Source of the DNA: HGM12587 sp964602445
GTDB taxonomy: Bacteria; Bacillota; Clostridia; Lachnospirales; Lachnospiraceae
DNA: 64,000 nucleotides
Assembly: GCA_964602445.1 (NCBI GenBank)
Contig: CAZRQV010000001.1
Coordinates: 124,001 to 188,000 of the forward strand
Direction: 5' to 3'
Under the pieces are notes generated by a model. The model did no database searches. It was not told the DNA's origin and saw only the letters and a program-made list of their open reading frames with translations. The position numbers were made by a program, and so were the translations under genes. The number at the start of each line of letters is the position of its first letter. The first letter of the stretch is position 1. Of this stretch, positions 33,951-43,859 are shown in pieces.

Positions 33951-36789
33951 TGATTTTAAAGAATGGTTGATCAATTTTATAAAATCCAGAAATTTTGTTC
34001 TTGCTTTGATTCTTTTCGGCTGCTTTTTCACACTGTTATACAGGGTGTTTTATCTGCAGATCGTAAAAGGGGCAGAGTATCAGGAAACATTTTCTTTGAA
34101 GCTTGAAAGAGAGGTCACAACTGCCAGTACCCGTGGAAGCATTTCTGACAGAAATGGGGAAATTCTGGCATACAGTGAGCTTTCTTATTCTGTTGCGATC
34201 GAAGATAATGGAACCTATGAAACAACAAAAGAACGACAGCACAGTCTGAATGATACGATCTATCGTCTGATTGGGATCATTGAAAAGAATGATGATAAGA
34301 TTATCAGTGATTTTGGCATCATTTATGAAAACGGAAAATATCAATTTGTAAACGAAGGAACCCGTCTGCTCAGATTCAAAGCGGATGTTTATGGAAAGAG
34401 CAGGATTACGGACCTTGAAATAGAAGAAGAGCTGGCAACAGCAGATGAGATCATGGATTACATGTGCGGTGAAGATCGGTATCGGATCGATGATGGCGGA
34501 TATAAGGAAGAAGATCGTTTGAAAATTTTGAATATCCGATATGCAATGAGCTCTAATAATTATAAACGGTACGTAAAAACTACCGTAGCAAGCAATGTTT
34601 CTGAACAAACAGTTGCAGCGGTCATGGAAAACTGTGACAGCCTGCAGGGCGTTTCCATAGAAGAAGAATCAATCCGTGTTTATCCGGATGCAAAATATTT
34701 TGCATCCCTGATCGGATGGACAGGAAAGGCTTCAGAAGAAGAAATCGATGGTTTTAATGAAAAATTAGGAGAAGAAAAATATCAGTTAAATGATATTGTG
34801 GGAAAATCCGGAATTGAACAGTACATGGAGCTGGAGCTGCAGGGAACCAAAGGGCTTCAGGTACTGGAAGTAAACAACGTAGGAAATATCTTAAAAGTAG
34901 TTTCCCAAAAAGATCCTGTTTCCGGAAATAATATTTCTCTGACGATTGATAAAAATCTTCAGATCGCCTGCTACGATATTTTGGAACAGAAACTGGCAGG
35001 TATATTACTGGATAAGATTACCAATACTAAGATCTATACATCTACCGGAAAAGCAAAAGATATTACAATTCCGATTTACGATGTATACTATGCCTGCTTT
35101 GACAACAATATTATCGATATTGATCATTTTACAGAAGAAGATGCATCGGATCTGGAAAAGAGTGTTTATTTTCGTTTTGAGAAAAAGCTGGATTCCGTAA
35201 TCGGAAGACTGCGGGAAGAGTTAAATGATTCCAACGCCAAAGCATACAAAGATCTGACCTTAGAATACAAAAATTATATGAGTTACATTGTCAGCAAGGA
35301 TTGTCTGCTGGGAGACAGCGATGTGCTGGATCCGGATTCTTCTGATCCAATGTATAATGCCTGGCATAAAGAAGAGAGTATCAGCCTGAAAGAATATCTG
35401 GAATATGCGATTTCCATGAACTGGATCAATGTATCCAAGATTGCACCGGATACTCCATATCTGGATTCAGAAGAAATCTATCAGGAATTGGTAGACTATA
35501 TTGCAGATGCTTTGTATCAGGACTCTAAGTTTGGAGCGATGCTGTACCGTTTTATGCTTCTGGAAGATTCTATTTCAGGAAGAGAAACGGCATTGCTGCT
35601 TTATGAACAGGGAGTGCTGGATTCTGCAGAAGATGAAGATTATAACAGATTGGTCTCAGGAGCAATGTCTGCGTATGATTTCTTTACTGCAAAGATTAAA
35701 AAGCTGGAGATTACACCGGGAATGCTTGCACTGGAACCTTGCAGCGGTGGGATTGTCGTAACAGATCCGAATACCGGTGATGTGCTTGCCTGTGTAACCT
35801 ATCCGGGGTTTGATAATAATCGATTGACCAATACAATGGAAGCAGATTATTACAGCAAATTATTAAATGATAATTCAAGACCGATGTACAGCCGTGCAAC
35901 ACAGGAACGGACAGCACCGGGATCTACATTTAAACCATTGACAGCCATTGCCGGATTGTCAGAGGGAGTGATTTCATCATCGCTTGCAGATACGATCACT
36001 TGTACAGGTGTCTTTACGAAAGTGGATAATCAGCCAAAATGCTGGGTATTTACACAGCGGGGCGGTTCTCATGGAGCTGAAAATGTAATTGATGCCATCA
36101 AAGATTCCTGTAACTGTTATTTTTATGAAGTGGGATATCGTCTTGGAAGTACAGGAAATGGTCTTTCTAATGATCTGGGACTGGAAAAACTTGCCAAATA
36201 TGCCAGAATGTTTGGACTTGGCGAGAAGTCCGGAATTGAAGTAGAAGAAAGTGAGCCGCAGATTTCTGATGAAACGATCGTACCATCAGCCATCGGTCAG
36301 GGAAGTCACAACTATACGGTTTCTCAGATTGCAAGATATGTGTCAACGATCGCAAACGGAGGCACTTGTTATAACCTGTCACTTTTGGATAAAGTCATAG
36401 ATTCCACTGGAAATTTAGTTGAAGAATACGATTCCACGGTGTATAATGTATTAGATGTACCACAGGAATATATCAGTACTGTTCAAAAGGGAATGAATGC
36501 TTACGCTATGAATTCTACAGCGATCAATAACATCGGAATTTCCAGTGCCGGTAAAACAGGTACGGCAGAACAGTCGGTGAATCACCCGAACCATGCATTG
36601 TTTATCGGGTATGCACCATATGAAAATCCTGAAATTGCAATGGCAGTGCGAATTGCCAATGGTTATACGTCAGCAAATGCAGCGTCAATTGCCGCTGATA
36701 TCTATAAATATTATTTTGAACTTGTAGAAGAAGATGAACTGTTAAGCGGGGAAGCCTCTGCTTCCAGCGGAACAGTCGTGGGAGATTAG
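33943..36789 (+). CDS. mrdA: Penicillin-binding protein 2 (elongasome transpeptidase) with large insertion
   Basis: 948 residues, starting at TTG 33943 inside the end of mreD. Membrane anchor (about residues 18-38), pedestal with STRGSISDRNGEILA and RVYPDAKYFASLIGW, then the transpeptidase: active-site GSTFKPL (Ser-x2-Lys), SCN (Ser-x-Asn) and GKTGTAEQ (Lys-Thr-Gly). Between VSGNNISLTIDKNLQ and the PGMLALEPCSGGIVVTDPNTGD strand there is an insertion of about 240 residues, acidic and helical, which accounts for the unusual length; typical PBP2 proteins are 600-700 residues. It crosslinks peptidoglycan with the RodA synthase encoded downstream. Confidence 0.93.
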   Translation: MFDDFKEWLINFIKSRNFVLALILFGCFFTLLYRVFYLQIVKGAEYQETFSLKLEREVTTASTRGSISDRNGEILAYSELSYSVAIEDNGTYETTKERQHSLNDTIYRLIGIIEKNDDKIISDFGIIYENGKYQFVNEGTRLLRFKADVYGKSRITDLEIEEELATADEIMDYMCGEDRYRIDDGGYKEEDRLKILNIRYAMSSNNYKRYVKTTVASNVSEQTVAAVMENCDSLQGVSIEEESIRVYPDAKYFASLIGWTGKASEEEIDGFNEKLGEEKYQLNDIVGKSGIEQYMELELQGTKGLQVLEVNNVGNILKVVSQKDPVSGNNISLTIDKNLQIACYDILEQKLAGILLDKITNTKIYTSTGKAKDITIPIYDVYYACFDNNIIDIDHFTEEDASDLEKSVYFRFEKKLDSVIGRLREELNDSNAKAYKDLTLEYKNYMSYIVSKDCLLGDSDVLDPDSSDPMYNAWHKEESISLKEYLEYAISMNWINVSKIAPDTPYLDSEEIYQELVDYIADALYQDSKFGAMLYRFMLLEDSISGRETALLLYEQGVLDSAEDEDYNRLVSGAMSAYDFFTAKIKKLEITPGMLALEPCSGGIVVTDPNTGDVLACVTYPGFDNNRLTNTMEADYYSKLLNDNSRPMYSRATQERTAPGSTFKPLTAIAGLSEGVISSSLADTITCTGVFTKVDNQPKCWVFTQRGGSHGAENVIDAIKDSCNCYFYEVGYRLGSTGNGLSNDLGLEKLAKYARMFGLGEKSGIEVEESEPQISDETIVPSAIGQGSHNYTVSQIARYVSTIANGGTCYNLSLLDKVIDSTGNLVEEYDSTVYNVLDVPQEYISTVQKGMNAYAMNSTAINNIGISSAGKTGTAEQSVNHPNHALFIGYAPYENPEIAMAVRIANGYTSANAASIAADIYKYYFELVEEDELLSGEASASSGTVVGD

Positions 36790-36800
36790 TGGAGAAGGTT

Positions 36801-37517
36801 ATGATGGAACAGCCAGTAGTAATCAAAAGTAATCGGTACGGTCTTACCGTATGCTTGGAAGAAAATCTGGAATTTGATGTTCTGCGAAAGTTGGTAGCAG
36901 ATAAATTTTCTGAATCCAAGAAATTTTTTAAAGGCGCCGAATTGGCGATCGCTTTCGAAGGAAGAACGTTGTCTGAAGAGGAACAGATCATTCTCGTACA
37001 GGAGATCATGGAACATGGAGGAATCAAAGTTCCGTGTATCGTAGTTGTGGATGCAGCAAAAGAAGCTGTCATGAGACAGGCTGTAGAACATACAAAAGCA
37101 GCTGCCGCAGCAGAAACAGAAAGCAGCAGTGATGGTAAATTTTATAAAGGGACACTGCGTTCCGGACAGGTTCTGGAATCAGAAACGAGTATTATCGTGT
37201 TAGGGGATGTAAATCCGGGAGCAACGGTAGTATCCAAAGGAAATGTAATCGTTCTTGGCTCTTTAAAAGGCAGTATTTATGTCGGTGCCGGAGGAAATGA
37301 AAACACATTTGTAGCCGCATTGTCCATGGATCCAATGCAGATTCGTATTGCAGATCATATTGCACGTAATTCAGATGATTCTGACAAAAAAGAGAAGAAA
37401 AAACTTCTGAAAAAGAAAGAACGTCTGGATGAAGAACCGATGATCGCATATGTTGAAGCTGGAAATATTTATATTGAACCAATTACAAAAGAGGTTTTAG
37501 CAGACATTAATATATAA
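36801..37517 (+). CDS. minC: Septum site-determining protein MinC
   Basis: 238 residues from ATG 36801, preceded by GGAGAAGG. A short N-terminal domain is joined to a C-terminal right-handed beta-helix (YKGTLRSGQVLES, VLGDVNPGATVVSKGN, VLGSLKGSIYVGA). Inhibits FtsZ polymerisation away from midcell. A Lys-rich stretch near residue 200 is unusual. Confidence 0.93.
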   Translation: MMEQPVVIKSNRYGLTVCLEENLEFDVLRKLVADKFSESKKFFKGAELAIAFEGRTLSEEEQIILVQEIMEHGGIKVPCIVVVDAAKEAVMRQAVEHTKAAAAAETESSSDGKFYKGTLRSGQVLESETSIIVLGDVNPGATVVSKGNVIVLGSLKGSIYVGAGGNENTFVAALSMDPMQIRIADHIARNSDDSDKKEKKKLLKKKERLDEEPMIAYVEAGNIYIEPITKEVLADINI

Positions 37518-37535
37518 CTGATGGAGGAGTAAAAA

Positions 37536-38321
37536 ATGAGTGAAGTAATTGTAATTACATCCGGTAAAGGCGGAGTGGGAAAAACAACTACCACGGCCAA
37601 TTTAGGTACAGGTCTTGCAAAATTAGATAAAAAGGTGGTTATGATCGATACAGATATCGGACTTCGTAATCTGGACGTAGTTATGGGACTGGAAAACCGT
37701 ATCGTATATAATCTTGTAGATGTTGTAGAAGGAAACTGCCGTATTAAACAGGCTTTGATCAAAGATAAACGTTATCCGAACCTTTATCTGCTTCCATCAG
37801 CACAGACAAGAGATAAAACTTCTGTCAGTCCGGAACAGATGATCAAGCTGATCAATGAATTAAGAGAAGAATTTGATTACATACTGTTAGATTGTCCTGC
37901 AGGCATTGAACAGGGCTTTAAAAATGCCATTGCAGCTGCTGATCGTGCATTGATCGTTACAACTCCGGAAGTTTCACCGGTAAGAGATGCAGACCGTATC
38001 ATCGGTCTTTTGGAAGCAAATGATATTCATCAGATCGATTTGATCGTAAACCGTCTCCGTATGGATATGGTAAAACGCGGGGATATGATGTCCATTGACG
38101 ATGTGATCGAGATCCTTGCGATCAATCTGATCGGAGCAGTTCCGGATGATGACAGCATCGTTGTTTCTACAAACCAGGGAGAGCCGTGTGTTGGGGACAG
38201 CTCTCTTGCAGGACAGGCTTATATGAATATCTGTAAACGTGTGATGGGCGAAAAGGTAGATCTGCTTGACTTGGACGTAAAAGAAGGATTTTTGAAAAAA
38301 CTTTCTAAGATTTTCAAATAA
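37536..38321 (+). CDS. minD: Septum site-determining ATPase MinD
   Basis: 261 residues. Deviant Walker A GKGGVGKTTTTANLG, MIDTDIGLRNLDVVMGLENRI, YILLDCPAGIEQGF, and the C-terminal amphipathic membrane helix (EGFLKKLSKIFK). Partner of MinC and MinE. Confidence 0.97.
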   Translation: MSEVIVITSGKGGVGKTTTTANLGTGLAKLDKKVVMIDTDIGLRNLDVVMGLENRIVYNLVDVVEGNCRIKQALIKDKRYPNLYLLPSAQTRDKTSVSPEQMIKLINELREEFDYILLDCPAGIEQGFKNAIAAADRALIVTTPEVSPVRDADRIIGLLEANDIHQIDLIVNRLRMDMVKRGDMMSIDDVIEILAINLIGAVPDDDSIVVSTNQGEPCVGDSSLAGQAYMNICKRVMGEKVDLLDLDVKEGFLKKLSKIFK

Positions 38322-38335
38322 GAGGGGGTAGCGAG

Positions 38336-38611
38336 ATGGCTTTATTAGATTTCTTTAAGAAAAAATCGTCAGGAAGTATGGCGAAAGATCGTCTGAAATT
38401 ATTATTGATCTCAGACCGTGCCAACTGTTCTCCTGAGATTATGGAAGCAATCAAAAATGATATTATTAAGGTAATTTCCAAATATATGGAAATTGACTGT
38501 GATGCTTTGGATATCCAGATCACACAGACAGAGTCAGAAGGTTCTAACGGAACAGTTCCTGCACTCTGTGCAAATATTCCGATTCTGGATCTGAAGCAGA
38601 AAAAAGATTAA
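38336..38611 (+). CDS. minE: Topological specificity factor MinE
   Basis: 91 residues: an amphipathic N-terminus (ALLDFFKKKSS), the anti-MinCD segment (AKDRLKLLLISDRANCSPE) and the dimer domain (YMEIDCDALDIQI). Its presence means an oscillating Min system rather than a DivIVA-based one. Confidence 0.95.
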   Translation: MALLDFFKKKSSGSMAKDRLKLLLISDRANCSPEIMEAIKNDIIKVISKYMEIDCDALDIQITQTESEGSNGTVPALCANIPILDLKQKKD

Positions 38612-38619
38612 GGAGTATT

Positions 38620-39726
38620 ATGTTTAAACAGTACCAGTTCCGTAATTATCGAATCAAATTAATTATTCTTGTCTATCTGCTGACCACGATTGGAATTTTG
38701 GTCATTGGAAGTGCTGAAAAGAGCTATCAAAGCCAGCAGATTTTTGGATTGGTATTGGGGACCGTGGCAATGCTTGTATGTTCATTGATCGATTATAATA
38801 TTTTCATGAACCTGCACTGGCTGATCTATCTTTTTAATGTGCTGATGCTGATTCTTGTTCTTTCGCCCCTAGGGAAGGAAGTGAAAGGCGCACAGCGCTG
38901 GATCGATCTGAAGGTTTTTCAGATTCAGCCATCGGAGCTTGCCAAGATTTTAATGATCCTGTTTTTCTCCAAATTTCTTTCTGACAGACATGAAAGGATC
39001 AATGACCTGAAGACGATTGCAGTTTCACTGCTGTTGTTTGCCATACCTGCTGTATTGATCGTAAGTGAACCGGATCTTTCGACAACGATTACCGTTACGT
39101 TGGTCTTTTGTTCTCTGATCTTTGTAGCTGGGTTCAGTTACCGTTATATCGGTGGAATGATTGCGGTGATTGCTCCGGTTGCGCTTGTGTTTTTAGCATA
39201 TGTGATCAGAGACGATCAGAAAATATTAAAATCTTATCAGCGCGATCGTATTATGGCATGGCTGAATCCATCGAAGTTTGCCAATGATGCATATCAGCAG
39301 CAAAATTCGATTATGGCAATTGGCTCAGGGCAGTTGGCAGGAAAAGGATTAAATAATGATGCTGTGGCTTCGGTAAAAAATGCAAACTATATTGCGGAAC
39401 CACAGACAGATTTCATCTTTGCAGTAGCCGGAGAAGAACTTGGATTTCTGGGAACTGCTGCAATTATCATCCTCTTGTTATTGATCGTGATCGAAATTAT
39501 TATGATCGGCAGAAATGCGAAAGATTTGGCCGGAAACCTGATTTGCTGTGGAGTAGCATCGTGGATTGGTTTTCAGAGCTTTATCAATATATGTGTGGCA
39601 ACCGGACTGATGCCGAACACCGGTGTTCCTTTGCCTTTTGTCAGTTATGGTCTGACTTCTCTGGCCTCGCTGTACATTGCAATAGGGATCGTGTTGAATG
39701 TTGGTCTGCAGCCAAGAAAATATTAA
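38620..39726 (+). CDS. rodA: SEDS glycosyltransferase RodA/FtsW family
   Basis: 368 residues with about ten membrane helices. SEDS motifs GAQRWIDLKVFQIQPSELAKI, EPDLSTTI, and the C-terminal TGLMPNTGVPLPFVSYG. As the partner of PBP2 in the same cluster it should be RodA, polymerising lipid II for elongation. Confidence 0.93.
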   Translation: MFKQYQFRNYRIKLIILVYLLTTIGILVIGSAEKSYQSQQIFGLVLGTVAMLVCSLIDYNIFMNLHWLIYLFNVLMLILVLSPLGKEVKGAQRWIDLKVFQIQPSELAKILMILFFSKFLSDRHERINDLKTIAVSLLLFAIPAVLIVSEPDLSTTITVTLVFCSLIFVAGFSYRYIGGMIAVIAPVALVFLAYVIRDDQKILKSYQRDRIMAWLNPSKFANDAYQQQNSIMAIGSGQLAGKGLNNDAVASVKNANYIAEPQTDFIFAVAGEELGFLGTAAIIILLLLIVIEIIMIGRNAKDLAGNLICCGVASWIGFQSFINICVATGLMPNTGVPLPFVSYGLTSLASLYIAIGIVLNVGLQPRKY

Positions 39727-39746
39727 GAGAAGGGGGAATTTTCCAC

Positions 39747-40142
39747 ATGAATATTGGTTTGATTGCTCATGATGCAAAAAAGAAGCTGATGCAGAACTTC
39801 TGCATTGCTTATAAAGGAATTTTATGCAAAAATGAGCTGTATGCAACAGGTACGACCGGAAGATTAATTGAAGAGGTAACGAATCTGAACATTCACAAAT
39901 ACCTTGCAGGACATTTGGGGGGTGAACAGCAGTTATGTGCACAGATCGAACATAATCAGATCGATCTTGTGATCTTTTTAAGAGATGCATTGCAGGCAAA
40001 ATCTCATGAGCCTGATGTAAATACAGTGGTACGTTTATGCGATATGCATAATATTCCACTGGCTACCAATCTTGCAACTGCAGAGCTGCTGATTAAATCA
40101 CTTGACAGAGGAGATCTTGAGTGGCGTGAAATTTATAAATAA
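39747..40142 (+). CDS. mgsA: Methylglyoxal synthase
   Basis: 131 residues from ATG 39747; an upstream extension of the frame into rodA lacks support. IGLIAHDAKK, ATGTTGRLIEE (phosphate loop) and DVNTVVRLCDMHNIPLATNLATAE identify the enzyme, which turns dihydroxyacetone phosphate into methylglyoxal and phosphate. Confidence 0.93.
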   Translation: MNIGLIAHDAKKKLMQNFCIAYKGILCKNELYATGTTGRLIEEVTNLNIHKYLAGHLGGEQQLCAQIEHNQIDLVIFLRDALQAKSHEPDVNTVVRLCDMHNIPLATNLATAELLIKSLDRGDLEWREIYK

Positions 40143-41118
40143 ATTTTCAAAACAATCAATAGCCGTGTTGTTATGCACGGCTATGGCTTTTTCTGTTTCC
40201 AGCTGCGGGAAACAGAACACAGTGCCAAATGCATATGATATCAGCAGTGATTATTTTGGACTCTATCCGACGGATACAGATGCTGCGAAGTCAAGTCATT
40301 TGATGAGTACAAATTATTGTATTGCAAATGAAAATATAGATTGCGGGGAAGCGGATCTGACGCAGGTAGAGGCAGCCGGCTTATTTAATATTACTGACCA
40401 GGAAACACTATATGCAAAAAATGTACATGAAAAACTGTTTCCGGCCAGCACGACAAAGATTCTGACGGCATATATTGCATTAAAATATGGAAATCTGAAC
40501 GACATTGTAACAGTGTCAGAAGAAAATGTGACGTTGGAGAGCGGTTCCAGTCACTGCGGATTAAAAGCCGGTGATCAGATTTCAGTAGAAGAACTTATCT
40601 ACGGATTAATGCTGAAATCAGCCAATGATGCGGCGAATGTACTGGCTGACTATATTTCAGGAAGCACAGAAAAGTTTGCAGAGCTGATGAATCAGGAAGC
40701 GCAGCTGTTGGGGGCGACCAGCAGTCATTTTGTAAATGCTCACGGACTGCATGATGAGGAACATTATACGACGGTCTATGATCTTTATCTGATCTTTCAG
40801 AATGCATTAGGGAGTGAAAAATTTTATGACATCTGCAGTTCTGTATCTCACACAGCATCATATCTGGACGCTGACGGTAATCCGGTGACACCTGTCTGGG
40901 AAAATACGATGCAGTATTTTACGAAAAATAAGATTGCTCCGGAAGGTGTGACGGTACTGGCAGGAAAAACTGGGACGACAACGAAGGCATTATCCTGTCT
41001 GGTTCTGCTGTCGGAAAATGCAGAGAGCAAAAAATTTATCTCTATCATATTAAAAGCAGATGACAGAGGAATCTTATATGATAAAATGAATGATTTATTG
41101 GAAGAAATCAACAAATAG
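40126..41118 (+). CDS. D-alanyl-D-alanine carboxypeptidase, lipoprotein form
   Basis: About 330 residues. The start is uncertain: GTG 40126 (VKFINKFSKQ) gives a clean signal peptide with lipobox VSSC; TTG 40117 is also possible, both after GAGGAG at 40108-40113. S11 family motifs: PASTTKILTAY (Ser-x2-Lys), SANDAAN (Ser-x-Asn) and LAGKTGTT (Lys-Thr-Gly). Trims the terminal D-Ala of the stem peptide at the outer membrane face. It overlaps the end of mgsA. Confidence 0.9.
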   Translation: MKFINKFSKQSIAVLLCTAMAFSVSSCGKQNTVPNAYDISSDYFGLYPTDTDAAKSSHLMSTNYCIANENIDCGEADLTQVEAAGLFNITDQETLYAKNVHEKLFPASTTKILTAYIALKYGNLNDIVTVSEENVTLESGSSHCGLKAGDQISVEELIYGLMLKSANDAANVLADYISGSTEKFAELMNQEAQLLGATSSHFVNAHGLHDEEHYTTVYDLYLIFQNALGSEKFYDICSSVSHTASYLDADGNPVTPVWENTMQYFTKNKIAPEGVTVLAGKTGTTTKALSCLVLLSENAESKKFISIILKADDRGILYDKMNDLLEEINK

Positions 41119-41121
41119 ACG

Positions 41122-41150
41122 TTGTCATTTTAAAATAATTGTAGTATAAT
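41122..41150 (+). promoter_or_regulatory. Consensus promoter of the P-loop protein gene
   Basis: TTGTCA at 41122-41127, 17-base spacer, TATAAT at 41145-41150. Confidence 0.8.
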
Positions 41151-41189
41151 TTACAATCATAACAGGCAAGACCCAAGGAGGACATACAA

Positions 41190-41609
41190 ATGGTACAGTT
41201 AATTGTAGGAGATAAGGGAAAAGGAAAAACAAAATATCTGTTAGATAAGGTAAATGCTGAAGTAAAAGAAGCAGAAGGCAATATCGTATATTTGGATAAG
41301 AGTTCAAAGCATATGCATGAACTTGATAATAAAGTTCGTTTAATCAATGTTTCTGAATATCCTGTAAAAAATGCAGATCAGTTCTTAGGATTTATTTGCG
41401 GTGTATGCTCACAGGATTACGATTTACAGGCGATGTACGTAGACAGCTTCTTAAAAGTAGCTGGATTAGAAGGTGCTGATATTACAGATGCAGTTCTTGC
41501 ATTAGATGCCATCAGCGAACAGTTTGATGTGAATTTCGTACTTAGCGCATCTGTTGAAGAAAGTGAATTATCAGATGCTCTCAAAGAAAAAGTAGTTGTT
41601 TCCTGCTAG
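41190..41609 (+). CDS. Small P-loop protein of unknown function
   Basis: 139 residues, AAGGAGG before ATG. Starts with a strand and Walker A motif (QLIVGDKGKGKTKYLLDKVN, G-x4-GKT), followed by NIVYLDKSSKHMHEL and a helical C-terminal half. A clear Walker B is not seen. Monocistronic with a strong promoter and a terminator hairpin. The closest idea is a small nucleotide-binding protein common in Clostridia; no function is known to me. Confidence 0.75.
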   Translation: MVQLIVGDKGKGKTKYLLDKVNAEVKEAEGNIVYLDKSSKHMHELDNKVRLINVSEYPVKNADQFLGFICGVCSQDYDLQAMYVDSFLKVAGLEGADITDAVLALDAISEQFDVNFVLSASVEESELSDALKEKVVVSC

Positions 41610-41642
41610 TTTCAGAAAACCAATACATAAATACAATCATGA

Positions 41643-41672
41643 AAAGGATACTCTTTTATTAGAGTATCCTTT
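41643..41672 (+). terminator. Hairpin terminator after the P-loop gene
   Basis: AAAGGATACTC at 41643-41653 pairs perfectly with GAGTATCCTTT at 41662-41672. The T tract is only the three T that end the stem, so termination may be incomplete. Confidence 0.65.
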
Positions 41673-41690
41673 CATTACTAAGAGGTAGTT

Positions 41691-43142
41691 TTGAGTAAAA
41701 AGAAACGAAAAAAAGTTGTAAAATATAAAAAACCGTTTAATATTGCCAACCTGTTCTTCGGGGCGATATTGGTTTATATGATCATTTATCTATATATGTT
41801 TTTGACAAGTGTCCATATTTCAGGATATGAAGTCATTGCAGGCAGTCTGGCAACCAACAAACAGTTTACCGGGCTTATTTTGCGTGAAGAGGAAACAGTT
41901 TATGCGGAGGATGCCGGCTATATTGATTATTATGCAGCAGAAGGATCGAAAGTTTCTAAGGCTTCTGTTGTCTATTCTGTAGATGAAAGCGGAAGAATGT
42001 CAGAATATCTGCAGGAAAACTCTGAAAATGTCAACTTATCTGATGAAAATTTTGTTTCTTTGAAAAATGAGATTAGTTCTTTCTCAAATAGTTATGAAAA
42101 GAATAATTTTTCCGAAGTTTACAGTTTTCATGACAGGATCAATGGCAGTATTCTGGAACTTTCCAATCAGACACTGTTAAAAGAACTGGAATCTCTCTCC
42201 GGGGAAGAAATCAGTGCATTTTCCCGTGTTTATGCGGAAAAAAGCGGTGTGGTAGAATATCATCTGGACGGTTATGAAACGATCACACCGGACACGATCA
42301 CACCGGAAATGTTTGATAAAAGCACTTACAGCAGCCAGAATCTTAGAAATACAGAGCTGATTAGTTCTGGAGATCCTGTGTATAAGCTGATTACAGATGA
42401 AAACTGGTCTGTGATCATTCCTTTGACGGAAGAACAGATGCAGGAAATTGCTTATAAGCAGGAAACAGATGAAAACGGAGAAGAAAAAACGGTACAGCGT
42501 TCTGTAATTGAGGTGAAGTTTTTAAAGGATAATACGACCGGCTGGGGTTATATTTCAATCTTAAATAAAAACGGTCAGCAGTATCTGCAGTTGGATTTTA
42601 ATAGTTCCATGGTGCGTTTTGCGTCTGAAAGATATGCGGATATTCAGTTTATGATCGATGATACAGACGGACTGAAAATTCCGACTTCTGCGATTACAAC
42701 GAAAGAATTTTTTGTAATTCCGGAGGAATATGTGATTATATCTGCGGAGAACAACAATAAAAAAGGATTTTTAGTAGAAAAATTTTCAAAAGACGGAACT
42801 GCGGAATCCGAAGAAGTATTTCCAACATTTTATTCGATTGTTGATGGATTCGTGTACATTGATCCGAATCAGGGAGATTTTTCTTCCAATGATACCTATA
42901 TGAAAGTAGGAGATCGAATCATTCTTCCGGACAGCAATGATCGTTATCAGGTCGGCAGAACTGAAAAGTTAGAAGGGGTTTACTGCATTAATCAGGGTTA
43001 TACCTTATTTAGAAAAATAAAGGTACTGTATTCCAACGAAGAATATTCTATCATTGAAGAAGGAACAACTTTCGGAATTGATATTTATGACAGAATCGTG
43101 TTAAATGCAGAAGCTGTAAAGGAAAATCAGGTGATTTATTAG
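41691..43142 (+). CDS. HlyD-like membrane-anchored adaptor protein
   Basis: 483 residues starting at TTG 41691 behind AGAGGT. Very basic first 17 residues (KKKRKKVVKYKKP), one membrane helix (about 20-40), then a biotinyl-lipoyl-like beta domain (YAEDAGYIDYYAAEGSKVSKA) and a later KIPTSAITTKEFFVIPEEYV segment, typical of HlyD/efflux adaptor proteins. There is no partner ABC gene nearby; in Lachnospiraceae this gene usually precedes the PLPBP and sepF genes, as here, suggesting a division or envelope role. That role is inference. Confidence 0.8.
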   Translation: MSKKKRKKVVKYKKPFNIANLFFGAILVYMIIYLYMFLTSVHISGYEVIAGSLATNKQFTGLILREEETVYAEDAGYIDYYAAEGSKVSKASVVYSVDESGRMSEYLQENSENVNLSDENFVSLKNEISSFSNSYEKNNFSEVYSFHDRINGSILELSNQTLLKELESLSGEEISAFSRVYAEKSGVVEYHLDGYETITPDTITPEMFDKSTYSSQNLRNTELISSGDPVYKLITDENWSVIIPLTEEQMQEIAYKQETDENGEEKTVQRSVIEVKFLKDNTTGWGYISILNKNGQQYLQLDFNSSMVRFASERYADIQFMIDDTDGLKIPTSAITTKEFFVIPEEYVIISAENNNKKGFLVEKFSKDGTAESEEVFPTFYSIVDGFVYIDPNQGDFSSNDTYMKVGDRIILPDSNDRYQVGRTEKLEGVYCINQGYTLFRKIKVLYSNEEYSIIEEGTTFGIDIYDRIVLNAEAVKENQVIY

Positions 43143-43143
43143 T

Positions 43144-43848
43144 ATGGAATTTATAAAAGAAAATTTAGCTGAAGTAGAAGAAAAAATCTGTAATGCCTGT
43201 AAAAGAGCAGGAAGAAAAAGAGAAGAAGTGACATTGATCGCTGTCAGCAAAACCAAACCGACAGAAATGATGGAAACCTGTATCGAACAGGGAGTGACTG
43301 TGTTTGGAGAAAATAAGGTGCAGGAATTGTGCGAAAAGTACGAGATACTTCCAAAAGACCTTCATTGGCATATGATCGGTCATTTACAGCGAAATAAAGT
43401 AAAATATATTACAGATAAAGTGGAACTGATTCATTCGGTAGACTCTCTGCGTCTTGCAGAAGCAATCAGCGAAGATGCAGTAAAAAAAGGAATTCATGTA
43501 AATATCCTGTTGGAAGTAAATGTTGCTCAGGAAGAATCCAAATTCGGAATATCTACCGAAGAGACAGAACATCTGCTTCGACAGATTGCAGTTCTTCCGA
43601 ATATTTCTGTACAGGGTCTGATGACAATCGCACCATATACGGAAGATCCGGAGGAAAATAGACCGGTATTTCGCATTTTAAAACAATTATCTGTTGACAT
43701 TAAAGAGAAAAACATTGATAATGTATACATGAATGTTCTGTCCATGGGTATGACAGGAGATTACGAAGTTGCGATTGAAGAGGGAGCGACCATGGTTCGT
43801 GTCGGCACCGGAATCTTCGGGGAACGCGATTACAAAAATAATAAATAG
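43144..43848 (+). CDS. PLP homeostasis protein (YggS/PLPBP family)
   Basis: 234 residues. PLP lysine in LIAVSKTKP, VFGENKVQEL, WHMIGHLQRNKVKY and SMGMTGDYEVAIEEGATMVRVGTGIFG. Fold type III PLP-binding protein without known catalysis that buffers PLP. Adjacent to sepF, as in many Firmicutes (ylmE-ylmF order). Confidence 0.95.
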   Translation: MEFIKENLAEVEEKICNACKRAGRKREEVTLIAVSKTKPTEMMETCIEQGVTVFGENKVQELCEKYEILPKDLHWHMIGHLQRNKVKYITDKVELIHSVDSLRLAEAISEDAVKKGIHVNILLEVNVAQEESKFGISTEETEHLLRQIAVLPNISVQGLMTIAPYTEDPEENRPVFRILKQLSVDIKEKNIDNVYMNVLSMGMTGDYEVAIEEGATMVRVGTGIFGERDYKNNK

Positions 43849-43859
43849 AGGTGAGTTAC

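Noticed and set aside
39543..39746. 68-codon extension of methylglyoxal synthase
   Set aside because: It lies wholly within rodA in another frame and the enzyme is complete from ATG 39747.
39478..40059. 193-codon minus-strand ORF across rodA and mgsA
   Set aside because: Opposes two well-supported genes and lacks any recognisable motif or ribosome site.
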